Positions 52,903-61,374 of a stretch of 64,000 bases of DNA are shown one piece after another. The position numbers and the translations under genes were made by a program. Below the pieces are notes generated by a model that had not been told where the DNA came from, searched no databases, and was given only the letters and a program-made list of their open reading frames with translations. Where the stretch lies: the NCBI GenBank assembly GCA_018401875.1, contig JAGYJZ010000005.1:124001-188000 (forward strand). Direction: 5' to 3'. Source of the DNA: Salibacteraceae bacterium. Lineage in GTDB: Bacteria; Bacteroidota; Bacteroidia; Flavobacteriales_G; Salibacteraceae. Every line of letters begins with the position of its first letter. Positions within the stretch are counted from its first letter, which is position 1.

Positions 52903-54272
52903 TTCTTTTCAGTAAAGTATTTGTAGAAGAGCGGAATAGTTTCAATTCCTTTCAAGTAGTTGAACACTCCATAATGCTCGTTTGGCGAGTGTATGTCGTC
53001 TGAATTAAGACCAAAACCCATGAGTATAGACTTTAATCCGAGTTCTTTTTCAAACAATGCTATGATTGGAATGCTTCCGCCACCGCGCTCAGGAATAGGT
53101 TTTTTTCCAAACGATTCTTCCATCGCTTTTGACGCAGCGATATAGCCTGGAAAGTCGGTAGGAATGACAATTGGGTCGCCACCGTGATGCGGGGTAACTT
53201 TCACCTGCACCGATTTTGGCGCAATGCGCATAAAGTGCTCTTCAAAAAGTTTCGTGATTTTCTTTGGGTCTTGATAGGGAACCAAGCGCATTGAAATTTT
53301 GGCGTACGCCTTTGATGGCAAAACTGTTTTAGCACCTTTTCCGATATATCCGCCCCATATGCCATTTACATCCAAGGTTGGTCGAATAGATGAACCTTCC
53401 ATCGGAGAATAACCCTTTTCAGAGCGGGTTTCAGCGACTCCCAAACCGCGTTTAAAATCTTCTAAATCAAATGGTGCTTTCGCCATTTCCTTCCGTTCTT
53501 CCATGGAAACTTCTGCCACATCCGAATAAAACCCATCGATGGTGATGTGATCGTTTTCATCTTTCAAGGAAGCGATCATCTCACTCAAAACATTTACTGG
53601 ATTTGCTACAGCACCCCCGTACACTCCAGAATGGAGGTCTTTGTTTGGTCCGGTTACTTCAACTTCAACGTATGACAGTCCGCGCAAACCAACTGTAATG
53701 GAAGGTGTATCGTTGGCGATAATGGAAGTATCGCTTACCAAAATAACGTCAGCCTTCAATTTTTCTTTGTTCTCCTTCACGAAAATGGACAAGTTTTCAG
53801 AACCCACTTCCTCTTCACCTTCGATCATAAATTTGATGTTGCACGGCAGGGTTCCAGATTTTTCCATGATTTCAAAGGCCTTCACGTGCATATACACCTG
53901 ACCTTTGTCGTCTGCCGAGCCGCGCGCATAAATCTTTCCATCTTTAATAACTGGCTCAAACGGAGGCGAATCCCATAACTCGACCGGATCAGCCGGTTGC
54001 ACATCGTAATGCCCATATACCAAAACGGTTGGCTTACTCGGATCGATCATGCGTTCAGCGTAAACAATTGGATGACCGGCCGTTTGATTTACTTCTGCGA
54101 AATCCGCTCCAGCGGCAATTAAACTAAGCTTTACAACTTCAGCACATTTTTGCACGTCTTCCTTGAAAGTTGGGTCAGCACTGACAGAAGGAATCCTTAA
54201 AAGATCAAATAATTCTTCTAAAAAGCGATCCTTGTTTAATTCGATATAACTTAAAATTTGACTTCTTTCCAT
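52899..54272 (-). CDS. M20-family dipeptidase
   Basis: Zinc metallopeptidase of about 457 residues. Metal-site motifs: VLVYGHYDVQPADP, ARGSADDKGQVYMHV and MIEGEEEVGSENL, the last with the general-base Glu pair; the C-terminal metal His is in DDIHSPNEHYGV. The dimerisation (lid) domain covers about 190-380. Close relatives are cytosolic dipeptidases of the CNDP type. I start at MERSQILSYIEL (54272); in-frame starts at 54284 and 54299 also exist. A -7 box lies at 54310. Confidence 0.93.
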   Translation of the reverse strand: MERSQILSYIELNKDRFLEELFDLLRIPSVSADPTFKEDVQKCAEVVKLSLIAAGADFAEVNQTAGHPIVYAERMIDPSKPTVLVYGHYDVQPADPVELWDSPPFEPVIKDGKIYARGSADDKGQVYMHVKAFEIMEKSGTLPCNIKFMIEGEEEVGSENLSIFVKENKEKLKADVILVSDTSIIANDTPSITVGLRGLSYVEVEVTGPNKDLHSGVYGGAVANPVNVLSEMIASLKDENDHITIDGFYSDVAEVSMEERKEMAKAPFDLEDFKRGLGVAETRSEKGYSPMEGSSIRPTLDVNGIWGGYIGKGAKTVLPSKAYAKISMRLVPYQDPKKITKLFEEHFMRIAPKSVQVKVTPHHGGDPIVIPTDFPGYIAASKAMEESFGKKPIPERGGGSIPIIALFEKELGLKSILMGFGLNSDDIHSPNEHYGVFNYLKGIETIPLFYKYFTEKN

Positions 54273-54309
54273 CGTATAATGCATTCTGGTTTTATTCAAT
54301 TCTATCCGG

Positions 54310-54317
54310 CAAATATA
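54310..54317 (-). promoter_or_regulatory. Predicted -7 box of the M20 dipeptidase gene
   Basis: TATATTTG on the minus strand, exact TAnnTTTG, 37 bases before the ATG at 54272. A TTG occurs upstream at 24 bases spacing, slightly long. Confidence 0.5.
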
Positions 54318-54446
54318 GTTGCTGAGGCTCGGTAATCATTGCAACCATGAATGACTAAAAATGTTAGACAAACAGCACAAAAACTACCATTAAACAGATG
54401 ATTTTAATTAAACTTGTAAGCTGTGTTTTCAAAATACTACTTGGCC

Positions 54447-55982
54447 ATGGTTAATAAACTAAAATATGCTGTTTGGATCATCGGGATGATCCTCACTCAA
54501 CTTGGATTTTCTCAAGGAGACCATCCATCTTCGCAACGCATTTCGACCTTCGGTGCTAACCAGGTCATTAATTGCACCTCCGATTCCGCGTTAATTGGCG
54601 TTCAAATCGACAACTGGATTGAGGGGTTTCAATACGTGTGGAGCGATGGATCGACCGATTCCACAACGCTTGTAAAGCCAAGCCAAACGCAGATTTACTC
54701 GGTTACAATTTCACATTCTGGATTAAATCTTCTTCTTGAAAAGTCGATTTCAGTAGCCGTAGAACATTCACCCATCGTGGCTCATGAAACAGAAATTTCA
54801 GTTGACAAATTCACCTGCCCAGGTGAAGAAATCACAATCGAAAGCACGTTTAACGGAGGACATGCGCCATTTTCTTTCGTTTGGGATAATGGAGATAATA
54901 ATTCTACCACGACTGTCAGCCCTTCTTCTAACGAGACCTTCTTTGTCACCATCACCGACCAATGCGGCAGTGAGGCTGAATCGCAAGTAAGAGTTGTTTT
55001 CGAGCCGAGAGACCCGCTAAGTTTTTCAGACATTTCTATCGATTTTACATGCCCTGACGAAGAAGTCACGTTGCGCCCCGACCTCGGAAAGGTAAAAGGC
55101 GGAGTAGGATACGGGTACCGCTTCGCATTCGGAGATTGGAAAAATGAAAATATGCCCATCACGACTACTCCCGCAGAAGATAAAGTGATTCCATTTGAAG
55201 TGACAGATGCCTGTGGGATTGATGTTTTGAAAAAAGAAATAAGGTTTGTCAAAAATGAGATTGAATTGCCCAAGTGCGATGATGAATTGGTGTGTAAGGG
55301 TTCGGAAGTGAGTGTTACTAGTCAAACTGATGGGCTTTACTTTTGGAATGAAGGCGTGATGCACACCAATTTTACAACTACCGTTGAAAAACCTACCACT
55401 TACGAATTAAGTTTTTTAGATCAGTGTGGTGATATGCACGGGATCGAGAAAAAAGTTAGCATCAAAGAGATCAATTCAAATTTTGACTATCAGGTGTATC
55501 AGTTTGATGAATCTGTAGTTTTGAATTCTCCCACAATCAATCAGACAGATAAAATCACTTGGTTGCTCAACGGCATAGAAATTAGCAACGAACGAAACCC
55601 TGAATTAGATTTACCCGCAGGTGTTGAGCACGAAGTTGAACTCATCGTAGAAGACGAAGAAGGCTGCACGAGTCGAACGCAACGCATTATTGTCTTGCGC
55701 GATGGCATGGATATCCCCACTGCATTCTCACCAAACGGTGATGGATTAAATGACTACTTCAGTGTGCGATTTGAAGAGGAAATGAAATATTTTGATATAA
55801 AGATATTTGATCGTTGGGGGCAACTAATCTATCATTCAAACGACCAGTATTTTAGGTGGATGGGTGTCGGTGAAAATCAGAGCCAAACTCTTGCTAGTTT
55901 TGCCTTCATTTTAAAAGCGACAACCGTCTCTGAAAAACAAATTGAAAAACGAGGTGTGATATCCGCTTTTTCCTTTGAATAA
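54447..55982 (+). CDS. Secreted CHU_C surface protein (shorter, 511 residues)
   Basis: I start at MVNKLKYAVWII (54447), giving a signal peptide ending LGFSQ; the open frame extends 8 codons upstream through a GTG. The body has repeats of the W-x-D-G type also present in its neighbours (YVWSDGSTDSTTLV, FSFVWDNGDNNSTTTV) and cysteine-containing linkers (FTCPGEEITIES, FTCPDEEVTLRP). The C-terminus is CHU_C: TAFSPNGDGLNDYFSV, DIKIFDRWGQLIY. It ends one base before the next gene's ATG, so the two form an operon of related surface proteins. Confidence 0.88.
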   Translation: MVNKLKYAVWIIGMILTQLGFSQGDHPSSQRISTFGANQVINCTSDSALIGVQIDNWIEGFQYVWSDGSTDSTTLVKPSQTQIYSVTISHSGLNLLLEKSISVAVEHSPIVAHETEISVDKFTCPGEEITIESTFNGGHAPFSFVWDNGDNNSTTTVSPSSNETFFVTITDQCGSEAESQVRVVFEPRDPLSFSDISIDFTCPDEEVTLRPDLGKVKGGVGYGYRFAFGDWKNENMPITTTPAEDKVIPFEVTDACGIDVLKKEIRFVKNEIELPKCDDELVCKGSEVSVTSQTDGLYFWNEGVMHTNFTTTVEKPTTYELSFLDQCGDMHGIEKKVSIKEINSNFDYQVYQFDESVVLNSPTINQTDKITWLLNGIEISNERNPELDLPAGVEHEVELIVEDEEGCTSRTQRIIVLRDGMDIPTAFSPNGDGLNDYFSVRFEEEMKYFDIKIFDRWGQLIYHSNDQYFRWMGVGENQSQTLASFAFILKATTVSEKQIEKRGVISAFSFE

Positions 55983-55983
55983 T

Positions 55984-58950
55984 ATGAAAACAAGACTCTT
56001 CAAAATAGTGCTTTTGGCACTTTCGTTCCTGAGCATATCGGTGAACGCACAACCCATTGTCACCACATCCGCACCTCCATACGATAATGCAACTTACTTG
56101 GTAAACAACGTATTGATGGGCAGCGGTGTCTCAGGATACAACATTACTTCTTACGGACAAAACATTCAAATGGGTTATTTCTCGAATGGAATGTCTGCCA
56201 TTGGGCTTGACAGTGGGTTGGTGATGTGTTCAGGAAACGTTACCAATATTATGACTTCCACCGGAGCGGTGGCGTCAACAAATATTATCAACGGCCCTAA
56301 TCAAGGCGGTGGCGATCCTGACTTACTTGCTGTGGCTCAAAGTGTGCCAGCACTTATTGGCGCTGGATTCAGTGTTAACAGTGTGCAAGATGCTGCGATC
56401 ATCGAATTTGATTTTGTTCCAACAAGCGATTCCGTTGAATTTAATTATGTGTTCGGGTCTGATGAATATTTAACTTGGATAAATACAGCTTTTAATGATG
56501 CTTTTGGCTTCTTTGTTTCCGGCCCTGGAATTACAGGTCCTTTTTCTAACAATGCAGTGAATGTAGCAAACGTTCCAAACACAACTCCTCCACTACCAAT
56601 TACCATCAGCACAATTCACCCAGGCTTAAATGGCATTTATTACAATACGGGCGGCCTTCTTCACGCTTACAATGGCTATACAGACGTGATGACAGCTGTG
56701 TTATTGGTGCAAGCTTGCGACACTTTTCACATGAAACTAGGTGTAGCTGATGGAACAGACGGCATCCTTGACACAGGTGTATTTTTAGAAGGAAGCAGTT
56801 TTGAATCAGTAGGATTGATTGTTTCACCTGAACCATCATACAATCCGTACGGAGCAGACACGGCTCTATACGAAGGATGCGGTGATGTTACTATATACTT
56901 TACGCGAAATGACTCTGTACTTGCAGCAGATTCGCTCAGCTACGAAGTTTTCGGTCAGGCTGAAATGGGAATTGACTACACTGATATCATTAATTCTGCT
57001 GGAGACCCATGTGTTTTCAATACAGTTACCAATCATTGGGAATGTCAACTATTTTTTGGGGCCGGAGTGGCTACAGATTCTATCACGTTCGATGTAATTT
57101 ATGACACCCTTGCTGAAGGAATAGAAAGCCTCATCATTGCAATTACTGATAGTATTCAATTGAGTTGTTACGGAGGTGATACCATAAGACTCAACATTCT
57201 CGACCAACCAGTGCTCACTATAAACGCCTTCGGTGACGTTACACTCGACTGCAATGATGGCCCTGCATTGATTGGTGTGCAAGTATCCCAAGGTCTTCCT
57301 CCTTTCACATACACATGGAGCAATGGATGGACAGACAGCACGCAAAGCGTCCTTCCCGCCATTACATCATCGTATGTAGTTACTGTGGAAGATGGCTGTT
57401 CACAGCAAACAGAAGTTGACTTTGTAAACGTTGGTATTTTCAACGTGCCGTGGTCTTCAGTGAAATTTGGAGATAATCAAACTATTTCGTGCATTGACCC
57501 GCCCGTAACCATGGGGGTTTCTGTGCTCTTCAATGACGCCATCTGGCACGGAGATATTTCGTATCAATGGAGCAATGGATCAATCGATTCGACCATCACT
57601 GTTTTTTCTACCCAAGATGAAGTGTACACCGTAACGATTACTCGTGGTTGCACCCAAGAAACCGTAACACATACCTTCCACCTTTATACAGAAAATGATC
57701 CTGTGCTGACTGAAACGCGTGACCTTCCCGCTTCATTATTTGACTGCCCGGGTGATATTGCATTCATGAATGTGAGCACCAGCGGAGGTTATGAACCATA
57801 CTCGTTTACTTGGAGCACCGGTGCTAGTGATTCTAGCACGTTCGTAAACCCCATGGTCACTACGACCTACACCGTTACTGTTAATGACGTATGCGGATTG
57901 GTTGACTATATAGACGAAGTGACCGTGCACATGCCTGTGGCCGTTCCTTTGAAGATTAATGGAATCGTTAACGACACCGTTGCATGCGAAAATGTAAAGG
58001 TTCATTTTGGTCCTGGAGTGCCTTCGGGCGGATATGGCTGGGGCTACACCTTTAGTTGGGATAATTTTGAAACCATCAATGACTACAAACAAGAAATCAT
58101 ATTTGAAGACACGCCATTCACTCTATGGTTAACCGATGGGTGTCGAGTAGACACAATTTCCAAAACCGTATATGGAGTCATCGCAGAGAAAAATAACTTG
58201 GATCTTTTGATGCCAAACGACACGCTTATCTGCTATGGTGATGAAATTCTATTGAGTGCTCAAGCCATTGATGGTGCGGGACCGTACGAGTATGAATGGC
58301 TCCATGGACCGCACAGTGCAAACGCACTTGTTTCGCCTACCGAACCGACAACCTATGAAATGAGGTTAACAGATTTCTGTGATACGGTCATCCGCAAAAG
58401 TGTTTTTGTAGATGTATCGCAAGTTGTTGCCGATTTCGAGTGGGAGTATTTGAATGATTATGACGTTGAATTCACGAACCTTTCTACGGGTACTTCAGAA
58501 CTGATAGGTTTTATCTGGAAATCGGAAAGAGCAGGGCTTGAATCATTCGAACAATCACCTATTTTGCCTTATCCAGATGGTGAGCCTTACATCACTTCCT
58601 TAACGACAATCGATGAGTATGGTTGTAAAGACATCGACTCTGTCATTGTATCTCCAACGTTTAACCTGTACATCCCATCTGGATTTACACCAAACAACGA
58701 TGGACTTAACGATGTTTGGAGTATTGAAAGCACGGGCATCAAAGAGCTTCGACTGGAAATCTACGACCGATGGGGCAATACGCTCTTTTCTACTGCAGAT
58801 AAAAACTTTGAATGGGATGCCGTTTATAATGGCAAGCGCGTGCCGATGGGATCATATACATACAGATTAGTGCTTTACACCGATAAAGATGAATATCAAG
58901 AAACGAGGGGTGTGATCAATGTGCTGAACGACTTTAGCAGCAGGGATTAA
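55984..58950 (+). CDS. Choice-of-anchor L / CHU_C secreted surface protein
   Basis: 988 residues from MKTRLFKIVLLAL (55984); a TTG three codons earlier overlaps the previous gene. The signal peptide ends LSISVNAQ. Residues about 20-265 are a choice-of-anchor L domain (GYFSNGMSAIGLDSGLVMCSGN, EFNYVFGSDEYLTWINTAFND). A Calx-beta-like stretch follows (DVIYDTLAEGIESLIIAI), then four Ig-like repeats (TYTWSNGWTDSTQSVLP, YQWSNGSIDSTITV, FTWSTGASDSSTFV, YEWLHGPHSAN). The CHU_C end has SGFTPNNDGLNDVWSI and LEIYDRWGNTLF. Secreted through T9SS; ligand unknown. Confidence 0.9.
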   Translation: MKTRLFKIVLLALSFLSISVNAQPIVTTSAPPYDNATYLVNNVLMGSGVSGYNITSYGQNIQMGYFSNGMSAIGLDSGLVMCSGNVTNIMTSTGAVASTNIINGPNQGGGDPDLLAVAQSVPALIGAGFSVNSVQDAAIIEFDFVPTSDSVEFNYVFGSDEYLTWINTAFNDAFGFFVSGPGITGPFSNNAVNVANVPNTTPPLPITISTIHPGLNGIYYNTGGLLHAYNGYTDVMTAVLLVQACDTFHMKLGVADGTDGILDTGVFLEGSSFESVGLIVSPEPSYNPYGADTALYEGCGDVTIYFTRNDSVLAADSLSYEVFGQAEMGIDYTDIINSAGDPCVFNTVTNHWECQLFFGAGVATDSITFDVIYDTLAEGIESLIIAITDSIQLSCYGGDTIRLNILDQPVLTINAFGDVTLDCNDGPALIGVQVSQGLPPFTYTWSNGWTDSTQSVLPAITSSYVVTVEDGCSQQTEVDFVNVGIFNVPWSSVKFGDNQTISCIDPPVTMGVSVLFNDAIWHGDISYQWSNGSIDSTITVFSTQDEVYTVTITRGCTQETVTHTFHLYTENDPVLTETRDLPASLFDCPGDIAFMNVSTSGGYEPYSFTWSTGASDSSTFVNPMVTTTYTVTVNDVCGLVDYIDEVTVHMPVAVPLKINGIVNDTVACENVKVHFGPGVPSGGYGWGYTFSWDNFETINDYKQEIIFEDTPFTLWLTDGCRVDTISKTVYGVIAEKNNLDLLMPNDTLICYGDEILLSAQAIDGAGPYEYEWLHGPHSANALVSPTEPTTYEMRLTDFCDTVIRKSVFVDVSQVVADFEWEYLNDYDVEFTNLSTGTSELIGFIWKSERAGLESFEQSPILPYPDGEPYITSLTTIDEYGCKDIDSVIVSPTFNLYIPSGFTPNNDGLNDVWSIESTGIKELRLEIYDRWGNTLFSTADKNFEWDAVYNGKRVPMGSYTYRLVLYTDKDEYQETRGVINVLNDFSSRD

Positions 58951-58971
58951 TCTCTTTCGAGAAAAATCTAG

Positions 58972-59002
58972 AAGCTGGCTTTTTTTAAGAGCCGGCTTTT
59001 TT
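58972..59002 (+). terminator. Rho-independent terminator after the CHU_C pair
   Basis: Stem AAGCTGGCT / AGCCGGCTT (one G-U) with a 9-base loop, followed by six T. It overlaps the last codons of the convergent mlaF gene (stop at 58985). Confidence 0.82.
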
Positions 59003-59737
59003 ATTGCTCAAAAATCCTGATGCATTTACAAACGAGAGGAGTTCCTCATTATCAGTTTGAAGAATCTTTTTGTTGTCACCTTCCCACCATTTTTCTCCTT
59101 TGTGAATGAAAAGGATGTATTCTCCAATTTCCATCACACTGTTCATGTCGTGCGAAATGACCAACGTGGTGATGTTGTATTCAATGGTAATATCGTGGAT
59201 CAAATTATCGATCACGATGGACGTTTGAGGATCGAGGCCAGAATTTGGCTCATCGCAAAAAAGGTATTTCGGATGCGGAGAAATTGCCCGAGCAATACCG
59301 ACTCTTTTCTTCATTCCACCGCTTAATTCAGAAGGGAAAAGCTTGTGTGCAGTGGGCAGTTCTACCCTTTCAAGCACTTCATCAACGCGGATTTGCTTTT
59401 CCTTTTTAGAAAGGTCAGTAAGAATATCGAGTGGAAAGCGCACATTTTCTTCTACCGTCATAAAGTCAAACAAGGCACTTCCTTGAAACAAAAACCCAAT
59501 CTCTTTTCGGAGTGCCTTTTTCTCTTTGTTGTTTAACTCTAGAAAGTCTCTTCCGTCATACAGCATCTTCCCAGTTTCTGGAGCAATCAAACCCACCAAA
59601 CAGCGGGCTAAGGTGCTCTTTCCACTTCCACTAGCACCGATGATCAAACTGGTCTTTCCCGTTTCAAAGACCGCTGAAATATCCTTTAACACATGATTCT
59701 CACCAAACGACTTATTTAACCCTACCACTTCAATCAT
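58985..59737 (-). CDS. mlaF: ABC transporter ATPase, MlaF-like
   Basis: ATPase of an MCE/Mla-type phospholipid transporter. 250 residues. Walker A GASGSGKSTLARCL, Q-loop LFQGSALFDFMTV, signature ELSGGMKKRVGIARAI, Walker B YLFCDEPNSGLDP, switch His in VISHDM. FQGSALFDFMTVEENV and GLDPQTS are typical of the Mla group. It overlaps mlaE by 4 bases (ATGA). Unlike many loci, no MCE-domain (mlaD) gene follows; the next gene is convergent. Confidence 0.9.
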   Translation of the reverse strand: MIEVVGLNKSFGENHVLKDISAVFETGKTSLIIGASGSGKSTLARCLVGLIAPETGKMLYDGRDFLELNNKEKKALRKEIGFLFQGSALFDFMTVEENVRFPLDILTDLSKKEKQIRVDEVLERVELPTAHKLFPSELSGGMKKRVGIARAISPHPKYLFCDEPNSGLDPQTSIVIDNLIHDITIEYNITTLVISHDMNSVMEIGEYILFIHKGEKWWEGDNKKILQTDNEELLSFVNASGFLSNKKAGS

Positions 59738-60477
59738 ATCAAGAACAATTGTGTGATAAAATAATTGGCGATCAAAATGATAATCGAACTTTGAACCACG
59801 CCTCTTGTGCTGGCTTTTCCTACTTCAAGCGCGCCGCCCGCAGCAAAGTATCCTTGATACGCTGGAACGGAAGTAAAAATAAACGCAAAGACAGCAGCTT
59901 TTGACAAGGCGTATACCACATGGTAAGGACGAAAGTCCAACTGAATGCCATAGACGTAGTCGGCAACAGATACAATATCAGTAAACATAGCGATCAGGTA
60001 ACCACCACCAATCGAAACAAACATGGAAATAATCACCAAAAATGGATTGATGATAACAGAGGCAATAATCTTCGGTAGGATCAAAAAAGCACTGGAATTG
60101 ACTCCCATGATCTCTAGGGCATCAATTTGTTCAGTCACGCGCATCAAGCCAATCTCTGAGGCAATATTCGATCCTACTTTGCCCGCCAAAATCAACGCCA
60201 TAATCGTAGGACTAAATTCAAGAATGGTTGACTGGCGCGTTGTAAACCCAATGGTGTAGCTCGGAATAAACGCGCTGTCGATATTGGCCGCTGTTTGAAT
60301 TGTAATTACTGCACCCATAAAAAGGGAAATGACCATGATGATGCCCAAAGAAGCCAACCCTAGTGAAACCATTTCATCAAACAACCGCTTGCGGTAAATC
60401 GACATTTTCTCAGGTTTGCTAAAAACCCTCCACATCAACATGATGTACTGACCTAAGTGGAATAAAAAAGATGCCAT
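59734..60477 (-). CDS. mlaE: MlaE-family ABC transporter permease
   Basis: Inner-membrane permease of the Mla-type lipid transporter, 247 residues. Five to six membrane segments, with the family sequences SLFMGAVITIQTAANI, SPTIMALILAGKVGSNIASEIGLMRVTEQIDALEIMGVN and the C-terminal AVFAFIFTSVPAYQGYFAAGG. An exact -7 box ends 5 bases before the ATG. It is divergent from the small lipoprotein gene. Confidence 0.92.
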   Translation of the reverse strand: MASFLFHLGQYIMLMWRVFSKPEKMSIYRKRLFDEMVSLGLASLGIIMVISLFMGAVITIQTAANIDSAFIPSYTIGFTTRQSTILEFSPTIMALILAGKVGSNIASEIGLMRVTEQIDALEIMGVNSSAFLILPKIIASVIINPFLVIISMFVSIGGGYLIAMFTDIVSVADYVYGIQLDFRPYHVVYALSKAAVFAFIFTSVPAYQGYFAAGGALEVGKASTRGVVQSSIIILIANYFITQLFLI

Positions 60478-60482
60478 TGCGA

Positions 60483-60490
60483 CAAATGTA
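60483..60490 (-). promoter_or_regulatory. Predicted -7 box of mlaE-mlaF, 5 bases from the start
   Basis: TACATTTG on the minus strand, then TCGCA, then ATG; exact TAnnTTTG, predicting a leaderless or one-to-two-base leader. Confidence 0.58.
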
Positions 60491-60526
60491 ACGCTAAATC
60501 AATGCTCACTTCATCATTCAATTCAC

Positions 60527-60534
60527 TAGCTTTG
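60527..60534 (+). promoter_or_regulatory. Predicted -7 box of the small lipoprotein gene, 4 bases from the start
   Basis: TAGCTTTG, then AACG, then the ATG at 60539. It lies 36 bases from the divergent mlaE box. Confidence 0.6.
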
Positions 60535-60538
60535 AACG

Positions 60539-60697
60539 ATGCGTTTTGTAAAAATATCCGTTTTCTTTTGCGCTGCCCTCATGATGAGTTCGTGTGCGGT
60601 ATTGAAAGGTAAAAAAGACTGTGATTGCCCGCATTGGGGATCAAACAATCAACCGCAGGAAGAACTCATTTTGGCCGACTCACATCAAAATGAGTAG
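60539..60697 (+). CDS. Tiny lipoprotein, 52 residues, translationally coupled to the SprT-like gene
   Basis: Short frame starting MRFVKISVFFCAALMMSS with Cys19 in a lipobox-like MMSSC. The mature peptide is about 34 residues and has a second cysteine pair in KKDCDCPHW. The tail is acidic and polar (EELILADSHQNE). A -7 box 4 bases before its ATG and the 8-base overlap of its stop with the SprT-like ATG (ATGAGTAG) both support it as a real gene. Similar short Cys-Pro-rich lipoproteins occur in Bacteroidota, but I cannot name a function. Confidence 0.68.
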   Translation: MRFVKISVFFCAALMMSSCAVLKGKKDCDCPHWGSNNQPQEELILADSHQNE

Positions 60698-61307
60698 GGA
60701 GCTCTTCGGGAAAAAAATGCGTTCTTACATGCCAGAACAAGCCATTGATTTGGTGTATTCATGGTTAGAGCCTCACAACATTCGATTAAAAATCACAAAA
60801 CCACGCAGATCGAAACTCGGAGATTTTCGCGTCAAGGGAAAAAAAGAACCGGCAATCATTTCGGTGAACGGCAACCTCAATCCCTACTCGTTTTTAGTCA
60901 CTTTGACCCATGAAGTTGCGCACTTAAAGGATTATGATGAACGCAAAACCTTGCGAGAAGCACACGGAAACAGTTGGAAACGCATCTACTCGAAATTGCT
61001 CGTTGAAGTGATTGAAACTGGAGCTTTTCCCGCTGATCTTTACCCCGCATTGCAGCGCCATATCAACAACCCAAAAGCAGCATCATGTTCTGATGCCACA
61101 CTCTTGGATGCGCTTCGGCAGTATGACGATGAACCGAAAGTGCGCTTGAAAGAAATTGCAGATGGAGCTCAGTTTTTGTTGACAAATGGAATGCGGTTTC
61201 AACGTGGCGACCTAAGACGAACACGGTACAAATGCCAAGAACTCGATTCAAAAAAATGGTACTTGGTGCACGGTGAAGCTGAAGTGATCATTGTAGAAAT
61301 GGACTAA
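60690..61307 (+). CDS. SprT-like zinc metalloprotease-fold protein
   Basis: 205 residues from the ATG at 60690, which overlaps the lipoprotein stop; the frame is open 23 codons further upstream but that part encodes the lipoprotein in another frame. The zinc motif HExxH is in LVTLTHEVAHLKDYDE, after an SprT-type region (LGDFRVKGKKEPAIISVNGNLNPYSFL). EAHGNSWKRIYSKLL carries the likely third ligand. The C-terminal 60 residues have the small SprT ribbon-like part (YKCQELDSKKWYLVHG) with one cysteine rather than a full zinc ribbon. Protease activity is unproven for this group. Confidence 0.82.
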   Translation: MSRELFGKKMRSYMPEQAIDLVYSWLEPHNIRLKITKPRRSKLGDFRVKGKKEPAIISVNGNLNPYSFLVTLTHEVAHLKDYDERKTLREAHGNSWKRIYSKLLVEVIETGAFPADLYPALQRHINNPKAASCSDATLLDALRQYDDEPKVRLKEIADGAQFLLTNGMRFQRGDLRRTRYKCQELDSKKWYLVHGEAEVIIVEMD

Positions 61308-61347
61308 AAGCTAACCTTAGCTTTAACTAAAACTAGCTGCAGTGCCT

Positions 61348-61355
61348 TACTTTCG
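61348..61355 (+). promoter_or_regulatory. Near-consensus -7 box of manC
   Basis: TACTTTCG, one mismatch to TAnnTTTG, 19 bases before the ATG at 61375. It lies after the alternative start at 61342 and so supports 61375. Confidence 0.42.
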
Positions 61356-61374
61356 CTGCCAGAAAAAGAAGATT

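Noticed and set aside
54782-55273. 163-codon open frame on the minus strand
   Set aside because: Antisense to the CHU_C gene at 54447-55982; Ser/Val/Pro-rich without a domain.
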